Shown here: piece after piece, positions 7,762 to 16,600 of the stretch
Layout of the letters: each line of letters starts with the position of its first letter
Position numbering within the stretch: the first letter of the stretch is position 1
From: a bacterium
Lineage (GTDB): Bacteria > JAGOBX01
Reading direction: 5' to 3'
DNA length: 64,000 nt
Assembly (NCBI GenBank): GCA_029551925.1
Contig: JAKPEO010000109.1
Coordinates: 12,702-76,701 of the forward strand
The notes under the pieces: generated by a model
Told to the model about the DNA's origin: nothing
What the model saw: the letters and a program-made list of their open reading frames with translations, nothing else
Database searches by the model: none
Made by a program: the position numbers and the translations under genes

Positions 7762-8997
7762 TTATTTATCTATTATTTTATTCATTGGCACAACAGTAAT
7801 ACCGCGTTCAGAAATAGTAAAACCGCGGGATTTATCTAATTCTTTGTCATATCCGATAGTTAAGTTATCAGCGATTCTAACATTTTTATCAATAATAGCA
7901 TTTTTTATTTTTACATTTTTGCCTATATTGATATGTTCAAACATTATGCTATTTTCTACTAATGCGTCTTGATGAATTACAACTCTATAAGAAACAATGC
8001 TGTTAATAACAGTTGCACCTTCGATTATACAGCCGCCGCTAACCATTGAATTTACAATTTTGGCTTCTTTGCCATTAGCGGCATTAACGATTTTAGCAGG
8101 CGCTGCTTGTTCTTGTAAAGTGCGTAATTGCCAAAATTTATCATAAAAATCAAATTTTGGGTCGCGTTTTAATACTTCCATATTAGCGTCAAAGTAAGCG
8201 TCAATAGTCCCGATATCGCGCCAATAGCAAGGGGTATTTTTTTTATTATCATAGAAGTTATAAGCATAGACCTTATAATTTTCTTGAATCATCATAGGAA
8301 TAACATTTTTTCCGAAATCGTGGTCAGATTTTTTTCGAGCGTCTTCAACGAGCGCTTTGATTAATGGCTGTGTTGAAAAAACATAAATTCCCATATTAGA
8401 TAATGATTTATCAGGTTTTGAAGGTATTGGTTTAGGATTTTTTGGTTTTTCTTCAAAACCTACAATACGCCAATCGTCGTTTACTTCTACGATGCCAAAT
8501 TGATGCGCTTCGCTGCGCGGATATTCAATAGTAGCGACAGTCAAATCTGCATTTTTTTCTTTGTGATAATTTATTAATTCCCAATAATTCATTTTATACA
8601 AGTGGTCGCCAGATAATATTAAGACATATTCAGGACACCATTGTTCTATTAAATGGATATTTTTATAAATAGCGTCAGCTGTGCCTGTATACCATTCGCC
8701 TACTGCATTATGCTGCGGCGGCACTATATGTATAAATTCTTTGAGCTCATAGTTAAAAATATTCCAAGCCAAATGAATATGATTGTCTAATGATTCAGAA
8801 CGATATTGAGTAAGCACAGCAATTTTGCGCAAGCCGGAATTTAAGCAATTGCTCAAAACAAAATCGATAATTCTATATTTACCTGCAAATTTAACAGCAG
8901 GTTTAGCGCGCTCAATTGTCAAAGGCGCTAATCTTGTGCCCTGACCGCCTGCTAAAATTATAGTTAATGTTTTATTAAGCGTGTCATATTTTGTCAT
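7762..8997 (-). CDS. glgC: Glucose-1-phosphate adenylyltransferase
   Basis: This enzyme makes ADP-glucose from ATP and glucose 1-phosphate, the committed step of bacterial glycogen synthesis in the cytoplasm. The 411 residues match family length. Visible motifs are the nucleotide-binding LAGGQGTRLAPLT, the RAKPAVKFAGKYRIIDF block, GEWYTGTADAIY, ILSGDHLYKMNY, the sugar-binding FEEKPK, SNMGIYVF and PCYWRDIGT. A left-handed beta-helix (hexapeptide) C-terminus follows from about residue 300. The start overlaps the stop of the upstream receiver-domain gene by four bases, so the two are translationally coupled. No glgA or glgB is nearby. Confidence 0.96.
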   Translation of the reverse strand: MTKYDTLNKTLTIILAGGQGTRLAPLTIERAKPAVKFAGKYRIIDFVLSNCLNSGLRKIAVLTQYRSESLDNHIHLAWNIFNYELKEFIHIVPPQHNAVGEWYTGTADAIYKNIHLIEQWCPEYVLILSGDHLYKMNYWELINYHKEKNADLTVATIEYPRSEAHQFGIVEVNDDWRIVGFEEKPKNPKPIPSKPDKSLSNMGIYVFSTQPLIKALVEDARKKSDHDFGKNVIPMMIQENYKVYAYNFYDNKKNTPCYWRDIGTIDAYFDANMEVLKRDPKFDFYDKFWQLRTLQEQAAPAKIVNAANGKEAKIVNSMVSGGCIIEGATVINSIVSYRVVIHQDALVENSIMFEHINIGKNVKIKNAIIDKNVRIADNLTIGYDKELDKSRGFTISERGITVVPMNKIIDK

Positions 8998-9377
8998 AGG
9001 ACCCCTCTATTTTTTAAAACTTTAATTACTTGTTTTTTAAGTTCTTCAAGATTTGATGATTTAACAACATAAGCGTCAGCAGCCCAACTCATAAAATTGT
9101 CTTTATAATGAGAATAAGCTGTATGTAAAATTATAGGCATTTGTTTATTGTAAGTTAAAATTTCATTCATAGTTTCCAGACCATTACTATCGGGCATTTG
9201 TATATCAAGAATAACTAAATCCGGCTTATACATTAATATTTTTTCTATTGCCTCTTTGCCATTGACAGATTCAATAACAGTAAAGTTTTCTTCCATTAAT
9301 TCTTCTTTATATAATAGCCGCTGATTTTCGTCGTCGTCAATGATAAGTATTCGTATATTATTTTTTGAGCCGGACAT
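8994..9377 (-). CDS. Stand-alone response-regulator receiver protein
   Basis: This is a 127-residue CheY-like single-domain protein. The acidic pocket IIDDD (about 12-16), the phospho-acceptor Asp58 in LVILDIQMP, the switch Thr in ILHTAYS and the conserved Lys in AYVVKSSNLEEL are all present, so the domain should be phosphorylated and active. No output domain follows. I choose the ATG at 9375-9377, with a GGAG 11 bases upstream, over the in-frame ATG at 9398, which lacks a ribosome-binding site. It overlaps glgC by four bases (ATGA), implying a shared transcript. No cognate histidine kinase is in the window. Confidence 0.9.
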   Translation of the reverse strand: MSGSKNNIRILIIDDDENQRLLYKEELMEENFTVIESVNGKEAIEKILMYKPDLVILDIQMPDSNGLETMNEILTYNKQMPIILHTAYSHYKDNFMSWAADAYVVKSSNLEELKKQVIKVLKNRGVL

Positions 9378-9907
9378 AAAATGATTTGCTCCAATCATTT
9401 ATTTTTTTTAATTATAACTAAAACAAATAAAAAAATCAAGTTTTATTTTTTATTAATAAATTTTTTTGTTGTTTTTTTTGTGTTTTGTTTTTGGTATTTT
9501 TTTGTATTAAAAAAAACAACTTTCGAATTACCAATGTTAAATAAAAACGCTGCGCGCAGAAATTAAAAGTTTAGCGGATAAAATTAATTAAATTATTTGG
9601 GGAAAGGATAAGTGATATATTGAATTTTATTAAATTATTGATATTATTATGTCAATTACAAATTTTTATTAAATTTTATTTGACAGGAATAAAACATACT
9701 TGAAGATAAAATAGAACTCGAAGAAGAAAAAAGTAAAAAAAAATGAGAATTTTTAAACATTAAAATAATTAATATTTTTTTTTATTTTATTTCTTTACTT
9801 TGCGGGCTTGGCATCTCTACGGTAATTTTTTTTAACCGCTTTGTTAAAATAGTTTGTTGATGATATATATGGCAGGAGCAGTATATGTAGAGATTTCAAT
9901 AAAATAG
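9378..9907. other. AT-rich gene-free stretch upstream of the glgC operon
   Basis: No gene is supported in these 530 bases. A TGTCAA/TTGACA pair at about 9652-9686 forms a short dyad. A short open stretch near 9700-9745 reads like a charged C-terminus (EDKIELEEEKSKKK, then stop), but it is too short to assign. The promoter for the receiver-glgC pair should lie in the left part of this region but is not obvious. Confidence 0.4.
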
Positions 9908-9996
9908 TGGCGGAGAGACAGGGATTCGAACCCTGGGTGAGTTGCCCCACACACGCTCTCCAGGCGTGCACCTTAGACCATCTCGGTCATCTCTCC
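9908..9996 (-). tRNA. tRNA-Ser (anticodon GGA)
   Basis: On the minus strand the acceptor stem (GGAGAGA with TCTCTCC), the D arm, the anticodon stem CACGC/GCGTG with loop CTGGAGA, a long variable arm and the GGTTCGAATCC T-loop are all present. The long variable arm is typical of tRNA-Ser, and anticodon GGA reads UCC and UCU. The 3' CCA is encoded in the gene. It lies downstream of fba. Confidence 0.96.
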
Positions 9997-10009
9997 TGAA
10001 AATAAGAAT

Positions 10010-10058
10010 GCAGCCGCAGTTTTTTAATAAAAACAAATATGTATAAAACTGCGGCTGC
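10010..10058 (-). terminator. Terminator between fba and tRNA-Ser
   Basis: Fourteen-base perfect arms (10010-10023 and 10045-10058) carry a GC-rich CAGCCGC core. It begins 16 bases after the fba stop codon on the minus strand and is followed by a moderately T-rich stretch. It probably ends or attenuates the fba transcript before tRNA-Ser. Confidence 0.65.
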
Positions 10059-10073
10059 TAAAATTTTTATTTA

Positions 10074-11045
10074 TTAATATCTATCAGCGCTGCCTAAAAC
10101 ATTGCGGTTTTTATGCATATACAATTGCATTAATGCATCTCGCGCAGGACCTAAATATTTACGCGGGTCAAATTCTTTTGGATTTTCTGCAAAGCATTTT
10201 CTTATTGCGCCAGTCATTGCTAATCTTCCGTCGCTATCTATATTTATTTTACAAACAGCAGATTTTGCAGCTTTGCGCAGTTGCTCTTCTGGTACGCCAA
10301 AAGCGTTTTCTAATTTTCCGCCGTATTTATTTATTATTTCTACCCATTCCTGCGGCACTGATGATGCGCCGTGTAAAACGATTGGAAAGCCGGGCAATCG
10401 TTTTTCGCATTCTTCTAAAATATCAAATCTCAATTCTGGGATATCTTCCTGACGAGATACTTTAAATTTATATGCGCCGTGCGATGTTCCGATAGAAATT
10501 GCCAAACTGTCAACGCCTGTTTGTTTTACAAATTCTTCGACTTGCGCTGGGTCAGTATAATGAGATACTTCTGCTTGAACATCATCTTCGATACCAGCCA
10601 ATACCCCTAATTCACCTTCAACTGTAACATCATATTTATGCGCATAATCAACAACTTGCTTTGTTAATTTGATATTTTCTTCAAATGATAAATGCGAGCC
10701 ATCTATCATTACAGATGAAAAACCGGATTTTATACAAGACACGCAAAGTTCATAAGAATCTCCGTGGTCCAAATGCAGGGCTATTGGAATTTTAGATTTT
10801 GCAACTTTCACCATTTCTACAGCGCCCATAGCCATATATCTTAATAGTGTCTGGTCGGCATATTTACGTGCGCCTGATGATACCTGTAAAATAACAGGAG
10901 AACGAGTTTCTACGCACGCTCTAATTATTGCCTGCAACTGTTCCATATTATTAAAATTATAAGCTGGCACAGCATATCCTTCCTTCATTGCTTTTTTAAA
11001 CATTTTTTTTGTGTTTACTAATCCCAAATCTTTATAACTCACCAT
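10074..11045 (-). CDS. fba: Fructose-bisphosphate aldolase, class II
   Basis: This zinc-dependent aldolase of glycolysis and gluconeogenesis interconverts fructose 1,6-bisphosphate with dihydroxyacetone phosphate and glyceraldehyde 3-phosphate. The 323 residues show the metal-binding HLDHGDSYE motif, VEGELGVLAG, the IGTSHGAYKF phosphate-binding region, VLHGASSVP and KINIDSD. The C-terminal RKYLGPARDALMQL segment is that of the longer class IIB-type enzymes. A strong AAGGGGG Shine-Dalgarno and a TTGACT-N17-TAAAAT promoter precede it. The close homologous tagatose-bisphosphate aldolases share these motifs, but the length and C-terminus favour Fba. Confidence 0.93.
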   Translation of the reverse strand: MVSYKDLGLVNTKKMFKKAMKEGYAVPAYNFNNMEQLQAIIRACVETRSPVILQVSSGARKYADQTLLRYMAMGAVEMVKVAKSKIPIALHLDHGDSYELCVSCIKSGFSSVMIDGSHLSFEENIKLTKQVVDYAHKYDVTVEGELGVLAGIEDDVQAEVSHYTDPAQVEEFVKQTGVDSLAISIGTSHGAYKFKVSRQEDIPELRFDILEECEKRLPGFPIVLHGASSVPQEWVEIINKYGGKLENAFGVPEEQLRKAAKSAVCKINIDSDGRLAMTGAIRKCFAENPKEFDPRKYLGPARDALMQLYMHKNRNVLGSADRY

Positions 11046-11083
11046 TTTAAACAGCCCCCTTTTCTAATTTTTGATTTAGCGGT

Positions 11084-11112
11084 ATTTTACAATAATAATT
11101 ATTTGAAGTCAA
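11084..11112 (-). promoter_or_regulatory. Promoter of fba
   Basis: On the minus strand TTGACT (11112-11107), a 17-base spacer and TAAAAT (11089-11084) match a vegetative promoter. The predicted start lies about 35 bases before the fba start codon. Confidence 0.7.
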
Positions 11113-11290
11113 TAAAATAAATAATAAAAAAATAGATTTTTTTTTGATGAACGCAGTCATAAATTGTTCTAAAAAATTAATAGATATTGGCAATAAAAAA
11201 AATACAGTCACCAAGCGCAAAAAATAAAAAAACTTAGTAAAATAAACGCAGCAAAAAAATCAACTAAAAAAATGTAAATTTAGCGCAAAA

Positions 11291-12172
11291 TTAATTATTT
11301 ACATATAAACTTATTGAATTATTAAATTTAATTTCTAATGGCGTGTATAATCCGGCGTCGCCGTCGAATTGTATAGGTAATTTATTTGAATTTTCTGAAT
11401 GACTGATTTTTGAATAATCAATATATATTTTTTTTATAAAATTTAATTTAGCAGTATTGGAATTAAATAGAACAAATAAAGCGAATAACAGCAATTTTAT
11501 ATTTGAATATTCGTTAAAATAAATTAATTCTAATTTTTTGTCATTATAATTTAACGGCTTTGTCAATTTAAAGTTTCCAGCATATTTTGATATATTCATC
11601 AAAAAAAATTGTTTTGTTTTTATTTTGGAATTATTGAAATCTAATATATATTCATTTTTTGGCGAGAAAAACAATTCTTTGAACGCTTGATAAATATATG
11701 AAAATTTTCCGGTATATTTTTTTAAAGTTAAATTGATGTTTTCTACGCTCATTGAATCTATACCGCCGCTTAGCATTAAAAGAAATATTCTATCATTTGC
11801 CAGCCAAGTATTAATTCTGATTTTTTTGTTTTTTATAATAGTGTCTGCAGCTTTAAAAAGATTTGTTTCGCAAATATTAAATTCTTTTGCTAATACATTA
11901 GCCGTGCCTGTTGGAATAATGGCTAAATTAAATGATTTATATTTAGATAATTGTATAACTTCATTTATTGTGCCGTCGCCGCCCACAGCGATAAAATCAT
12001 CATATTTATCCTTATTTTTTATGCAGTATTCTGTTATTGAATTTTTGTATTCGCTTAAATATAAATTTGTTTGTATATTATTAGCAAGCAAATAATTTTG
12101 TAGTTTTTGGAGTTTTTTTAGACCAATAAAATTTCCAGATTTGGGATTGGTTAATATTAAACAATTCATCAA
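11291..12172 (-). CDS. Diacylglycerol kinase-like lipid kinase (YegS/DgkB family)
   Basis: This 293-residue protein is of the DAGK catalytic family, which phosphorylates lipid alcohols such as diacylglycerol at the inner membrane face. The N-terminal LTNPKSGN nucleotide-binding segment, the glycine-rich FIAVGGDGTINEV motif (about 60-73) and IPTGTANVLAKEF follow the family order. The C-terminal beta-sandwich ends with a QFDGDAG motif, as in YegS and DgkB. Substrate cannot be fixed from sequence. It lies downstream of the rplU-prp-rpmA operon but is separated from it by a terminator. Confidence 0.88.
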   Translation of the reverse strand: MMNCLILTNPKSGNFIGLKKLQKLQNYLLANNIQTNLYLSEYKNSITEYCIKNKDKYDDFIAVGGDGTINEVIQLSKYKSFNLAIIPTGTANVLAKEFNICETNLFKAADTIIKNKKIRINTWLANDRIFLLMLSGGIDSMSVENINLTLKKYTGKFSYIYQAFKELFFSPKNEYILDFNNSKIKTKQFFLMNISKYAGNFKLTKPLNYNDKKLELIYFNEYSNIKLLLFALFVLFNSNTAKLNFIKKIYIDYSKISHSENSNKLPIQFDGDAGLYTPLEIKFNNSISLYVNN

Positions 12173-12178
12173 ACCTAA

Positions 12179-12235
12179 AAAAAATGACCGACTAAAAAAT
12201 AAAATTAATATTGTTTTTTAATCGGTCATTTTTTT
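12179..12235 (-). terminator. Terminator of the rplU-prp-rpmA operon
   Basis: Seventeen-base arms (12183-12199 and 12214-12230) differ by one G-U-compatible position around a 14-base loop and are flanked by A and T runs on both sides. On the minus strand the stem begins 10 bases after the rpmA stop and is followed by eight Ts. The symmetric flanks would allow it to work in both directions. Confidence 0.85.
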
Positions 12236-12239
12236 ATTG

Positions 12240-12500
12240 TTAAATTAATGAGTCAGTAATTTCGACAAAAGTGCGGTCGCCGCTTTTAGTTGAAAATTTT
12301 ACATAGCCGTCGCGTAAAGCAAATAAAGTATCGTCTTTGCCTCTGCCGATGTGTTTGCCCGGATGAATTTTTGTGCCGCGCTGTCTGACAATTATATTTC
12401 CAGCTTTAACGAACTGTCCGCCGTATCTTTTTACACCTAAATATTGCGGATTGCTGTCGCGCCCGTTTCGCGAACTGCCAACGCCTTTCTTATGTGCCAT
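12240..12500 (-). CDS. rpmA: 50S ribosomal protein L27
   Basis: This 86-residue large-subunit protein reaches the peptidyl-transferase centre with its N-terminal tail. It begins [17 protein letters not shown] and shows the conserved [15 protein letters not shown] and GKDDTLFAL segments. The start codon follows a GAGGTG Shine-Dalgarno that overlaps the end of prp. There is no room for the cleavable N-terminal extension found in Firmicutes L27, so the protein begins in the already 'mature' form, in spite of the adjacent prp gene. Confidence 0.97.
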   Translation of the reverse strand: MAHKKGVGSSRNGRDSNPQYLGVKRYGGQFVKAGNIIVRQRGTKIHPGKHIGRGKDDTLFALRDGYVKFSTKSGDRTFVEITDSLI

Positions 12501-12506
12501 AGTTTA

Positions 12507-12800
12507 TCACACCTCTTTAATATTTATTTCAGTTGGGTATTTTGTTTTCAGCCAATACAAAGTTTTTATAAATGTCAATATCAAAATTTCAGATTTTTCT
12601 GTCTGTTCAAATTTAATATCAAATATTCCTTCTTTTGGCTTAGATACCCGACAATTATTTGCAAATTCAATTAATCCTAATTCTAAATATTTTAACAATA
12701 TCGATAAAGCATTGCATACTTCTGATATTTTTGAATGTCCGTTTGCTTTTATCAATGTTTCGTTATTAGTTTTATTTTTTTTTATACTAATAACAACCAT
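12507..12800 (-). CDS. prp: Ribosomal-processing cysteine protease Prp-like
   Basis: This 97-residue protein lies exactly between the L21 and L27 genes, the standard place of Prp (YsxB). In S. aureus, Prp removes an N-terminal extension of L27 with a His and a Cys. Here a GHS motif (His22) and Cys29 in SEVCNALS are recognisable, but only six residues separate them, against eleven in the characterised enzyme (His22, Cys34). The L27 next door lacks an extension to cut. The protein may have another substrate or a structural role. Assignment rests on position, size and the partly conserved motifs. Confidence 0.75.
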   Translation of the reverse strand: MVVISIKKNKTNNETLIKANGHSKISEVCNALSILLKYLELGLIEFANNCRVSKPKEGIFDIKFEQTEKSEILILTFIKTLYWLKTKYPTEINIKEV

Positions 12801-13115
12801 TTAAACAACTATATCAGTGATTACAATTTTGCTATAATTTTGTCTGTGCCCTGTTCGTTTGTCATATCTTTTTCTGCGTCTGAATTTTTGGATAATCACT
12901 TTTTTGTCTTTTATATGAGCGATTAATTTTGCCTTTACTGACGCATTTGATAATGACGGATTTCCTATTTGAATTTTATCACCGTCTTGAACGAGCAATA
13001 CTTCGTTAAAAATCAGTTCATCGCCCTTTTTATTTTCAGCAAGATACGGGATAGTTAATTCTTCGCCTTTTTCCGCTTTAAATTGTTGAGCGCCGCATTT
13101 GAATATAGCATACAT
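12801..13115 (-). CDS. rplU: 50S ribosomal protein L21
   Basis: This 104-residue large-subunit protein binds 23S rRNA. It begins [17 protein letters not shown], and the C-terminal half carries the RNA-binding [17 protein letters not shown] motif typical of L21. It is the first gene of the rplU-prp-rpmA operon, with the prp start directly after its stop. A GGAGG Shine-Dalgarno and a strong promoter precede it. Confidence 0.97.
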   Translation of the reverse strand: MYAIFKCGAQQFKAEKGEELTIPYLAENKKGDELIFNEVLLVQDGDKIQIGNPSLSNASVKAKLIAHIKDKKVIIQKFRRRKRYDKRTGHRQNYSKIVITDIVV

Positions 13116-13190
13116 TATTTTAATACCTCCAAACCTTCTTATCGTATATTCGCTTTCGCTTTATATATAAACTAAAAAATAAGGTTAAGA

Positions 13191-13218
13191 ATTATATTAG
13201 AAAAAATAAAATTGTCAA
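13191..13218 (-). promoter_or_regulatory. Strong promoter of rplU-prp-rpmA
   Basis: On the minus strand TTGACA (13218-13213), a 16-base spacer and TATAAT (13196-13191) give consensus hexamers at both positions. This suits a highly expressed ribosomal-protein operon and leaves a leader of about 70 bases. Confidence 0.8.
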
Positions 13219-13226
13219 TATTTTTT

Positions 13227-13673
13227 TTATAATGCGATTAATAATAAAGCTAATCCGCCTAAAATATAAAAGAATGTGTAATTTTTCTTGGTTTTTATTT
13301 GCGGTTTCATTTCCGAAATTTTATCAGTTTTAATTTCTTCTTTTACCGAATAATTTTCAGTGAACGCTTTTTTTGGATAATCTTGCGCGTCATCGGATTT
13401 TTTTATAGATACGCCTTGCGTGTCTGTAAATACAGCGGCAGGTATAATATTTTTTAGTTCTGCAGATGTATCAATTAAATTTATTTTTTTTTGTTCTAAT
13501 TCTATTGGCTTGATAGTTTTGTCCGGCGCAGTTTGGTCTGTTCCGTATATTATGCCTTTATATTCTAATTCTGTTTGGGTATCGGAATTTTTTTGCTGCG
13601 CGAAGATTATCGTTGTTTTAAAGATTGGTAAGATTGTCAGAAAACAAAAAATTAAAATTAATTTTTTTTTCAT
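13227..13673 (-). CDS. Unknown secreted or membrane-anchored small protein
   Basis: I do not recognise this 148-residue protein. It has an N-terminal signal peptide (about 1-25, ending FAQ) and a polar, Lys/Asp/Glu/Thr-rich middle of about 100 residues. A C-terminal hydrophobic helix (about 130-148, YILGGLALLLIAL) ends the chain without a cytoplasmic tail. It would sit in the periplasm, anchored at the C-terminus. Its start overlaps the stop of the giant TPR gene by four bases (ATGA), so the two are translationally coupled and probably work together. Confidence 0.65.
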   Translation of the reverse strand: MKKKLILIFCFLTILPIFKTTIIFAQQKNSDTQTELEYKGIIYGTDQTAPDKTIKPIELEQKKINLIDTSAELKNIIPAAVFTDTQGVSIKKSDDAQDYPKKAFTENYSVKEEIKTDKISEMKPQIKTKKNYTFFYILGGLALLLIAL

Positions 13674-16600
13674 TTTAACACCTCATATTTTGATAGAGAT
13701 TCAATATATTTAGATTTAGGATATTCAGCGATAAATTTATTATATTGAATTTTCGCTTTTTGAATGTCATTAAGATTGATATAAGCCAAAATAATTTTAT
13801 AATATGAATATTCAAATAAGTTTTTAGCATTGTTTTCTAATATGATTTTCCAATAAAATAATAATGCTTCAGAATAGTTTTTGTTCTCAAATAGCGTATC
13901 TGCAAGTTTGACTGTCAAATCGTTTAATGCGTTGTTATTAGCAAATTGTTTGGTTTCTAATACAGATTTTAAAAAATTTTGGTAAGTAGTTTTGTTAGTA
14001 GCATTATAATGATTAATTAATTTATTTAAAAATTCAATATTAGCATCAGTTATTAAATTTGTGCTATTAATGAAATCCTCGTATAATTTAATAAGAGCGT
14101 TAATATCGCCGGATTTTTCTAAAACAGCGGCTTTTAATTTTATATATTCATTAGATTTTTTGTTTGATATTAATTCTGCGATTTCATTTGCTTTAATTAA
14201 ATTTGCAGAGTTTATATAAGAATAAATCAGTTTAGATAAAATTTCAGTATTGTTTTTGGCTGGCGGATAAAGTTCTATCAGTTGTGAAAATGTATTTATT
14301 GCGTTTTGATAATCTTTCCAATCATAATAAATATTTGCTAATGAAAGTAAAGAATCATATTCCGGAGTAGCTTCTAATTTTATTGATTTTTCAAGCCATT
14401 TTGCGGTGTTTGCCGCGTCTTTTTTTGATGAATAATAATCTGAAATAATTTTTGCCGCAATTTTTTTATTAGTCTCATTATTGATTTTGTCAAATGTCTG
14501 AATAAAAATATTTACTGCTTTTTCTAAATTATTTTTTTTGTGATATGCAAAAGCTAGTAAATAATTTATTTCGTGAATATATTGAGAATTTTGAAATTTT
14601 TTTATAAAGTTTTCAGATTCTTTTATTATATTATCAAAATCTTCTAAATTAAAATAAACGAGCGTTTTTTTATAAGTTAAATAATCTTCAATTTTCGGAT
14701 TTCTTGTGGAATTGTAATGTTTTAATGCTTCATTAAAGTTATTTAAAGAAAAATAACTTTCAGCCAATAATAATAAAAATTCGTTTTTGACAGTCTCTGA
14801 AATATTAGGATTATTATTCAAAAATATATTGGTATAGTTTATAGCATTTCGAAAATCTTTGGTGTTATAATATGAGTTTATCAAAGTGCGATAAGATTTT
14901 TCTAAATGTATTTTTGATTGGGTTGTATCTATTATTTTTTTTGAATAAAATATAGAGGAATCTAAATTGTCGTGCTGATAATAAAAATTCGCTAATTCAA
15001 TTATTGATTCGTTTTTTAAATCAAAATCTGAAATATTGTTGATAATATTCAAAAGCGAGAGTTCGTAATTTTGGGTATCGCCGATTAATTTATAATTTTG
15101 CGCGAGCGCCAATCTAATGTCTAATTCATAGCGGCTGTTCGGAAAATTATTTAAGATTGTCAAATATAATTTTATCGCGTTGTGATAATTTTTTTTGTTG
15201 AAATGAGCGTTTGCGATTAACAATTCTTTTTCTAATTGGAAATTCGCGTCTTGATAGTTTTTAGCGCTCAAATATTTTATTGTTTCATCGTATTTAGTTA
15301 AAAGAAATAGAGATTTAGCGTATTGCAATTCTAAATTAATTTTTTCGTCGTTGGTTATTTGCGGAGATTTTTTGAAAAAATTTTCAGTGTAATTTACGCA
15401 GTCATTGAATCTTTCGAGTTTGAAGAGATTATTAATAATTGTAATTTCAACTTTTACAATTGCAGATTTATCGTCTGCGATTTTTAAAAATTTTTCATAG
15501 TTTTCATTTGCTTTGGCGTATTGAAATAGCGCTTGATGAATTTCTGCGTATAGCAGATAATATTCTTTTTGAAACGGCAGATTTTCAGGTTTGCTTATTT
15601 TGGCTATAAAATTCAGCGCTTGATTGTAATTTTTTTGTTTGAAATATATTTGAGTTTTGATATAGTTAATTTCGTTTCGTAAAGTTTCTGTCAGCGTATT
15701 TTTGAAGTTATTTTCAAAAGCATTTATTGCCTGCAATGCTTTTGAATTTTGGTTATCTTGCAAATATAGATATGCTAAATATTTTTGATAATCAAATTTA
15801 TTTTTTTCTGGCGATGCGTCTAATCTTAAAAATAGAGATAACGCAGAATCATAATTTTTGAGATTAAATTCGCAGACCGCTAAATAATATAAAGTTTGAT
15901 AATAATAAGTAGAAATATTGAAATTTTCTAAAAATTTTTCAAATAGCGTTTTTGCTGTGCTGAATTCTTTGAGATAGTAATGAGCAATGCCCGAATAAAA
16001 TAATTTATTTTCAAGTTCTGCTGCATCTGATAATAAATTTGCTTTTTCGATTATATTTCGATAATTTTGAAGTTCGTAATAATTAAGTATATACAATTTT
16101 GCAATTTTATTTGTATCATTAGAATAATCTGAAATTTTATCGAGATTTTCTATTGAATTTACATAATTTTTCAGATTGTAATAATTTAAAGCGAATAGAT
16201 AATATCTGTCATTTGTTAAATAATTCTCGCTGATTTTTTTGAGATTGTTGATGCTAATATTGTAATTTTTATTTTTGAAATTAAGTTGAGCGAGCATAAA
16301 ATTTGCCTTATCGGAAATTATAGCGTTATTAGTTATTTTTAATAATTCATTTAGATAATATTCGCTTTTTATTTCGTTGTTAATAGTTTCGCAGAATAAT
16401 AAAATAAACTGCTGAAATTTCAGAGATGTCTGCGTATTTTCAGCCAAGATATTTTTAATTAATAATTCAGCGAAATCAAATTTATTTTGTTTGAGATAAG
16501 TGACGCCGAGCGCGGCTAATATATCGTAATGATTGAATTCAGGATGCTCTAAATTTATAAGTTCAGTATAGTGTTTTTCAGCTGCGCCGTAATCTTTAAT

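Noticed and set aside
9640-9745. A coding-like charged C-terminus (EDKIELEEEKSKKK) as remnant of another decayed gene.
   Set aside because: Only about 16 codons are readable; such a Lys/Glu stretch can occur by chance in AT-rich DNA.
10102-10465. Two overlapping plus-strand frames opposite fba.
   Set aside because: They are antisense shadows of the strongly conserved fba gene.
13132-13186. AACCTT/AAGGTT pairing in the rplU leader as a ribosomal-protein autoregulatory fold.
   Set aside because: The 5' arm lies at or just before the predicted transcription start, and the stem is only six AT-rich base pairs.
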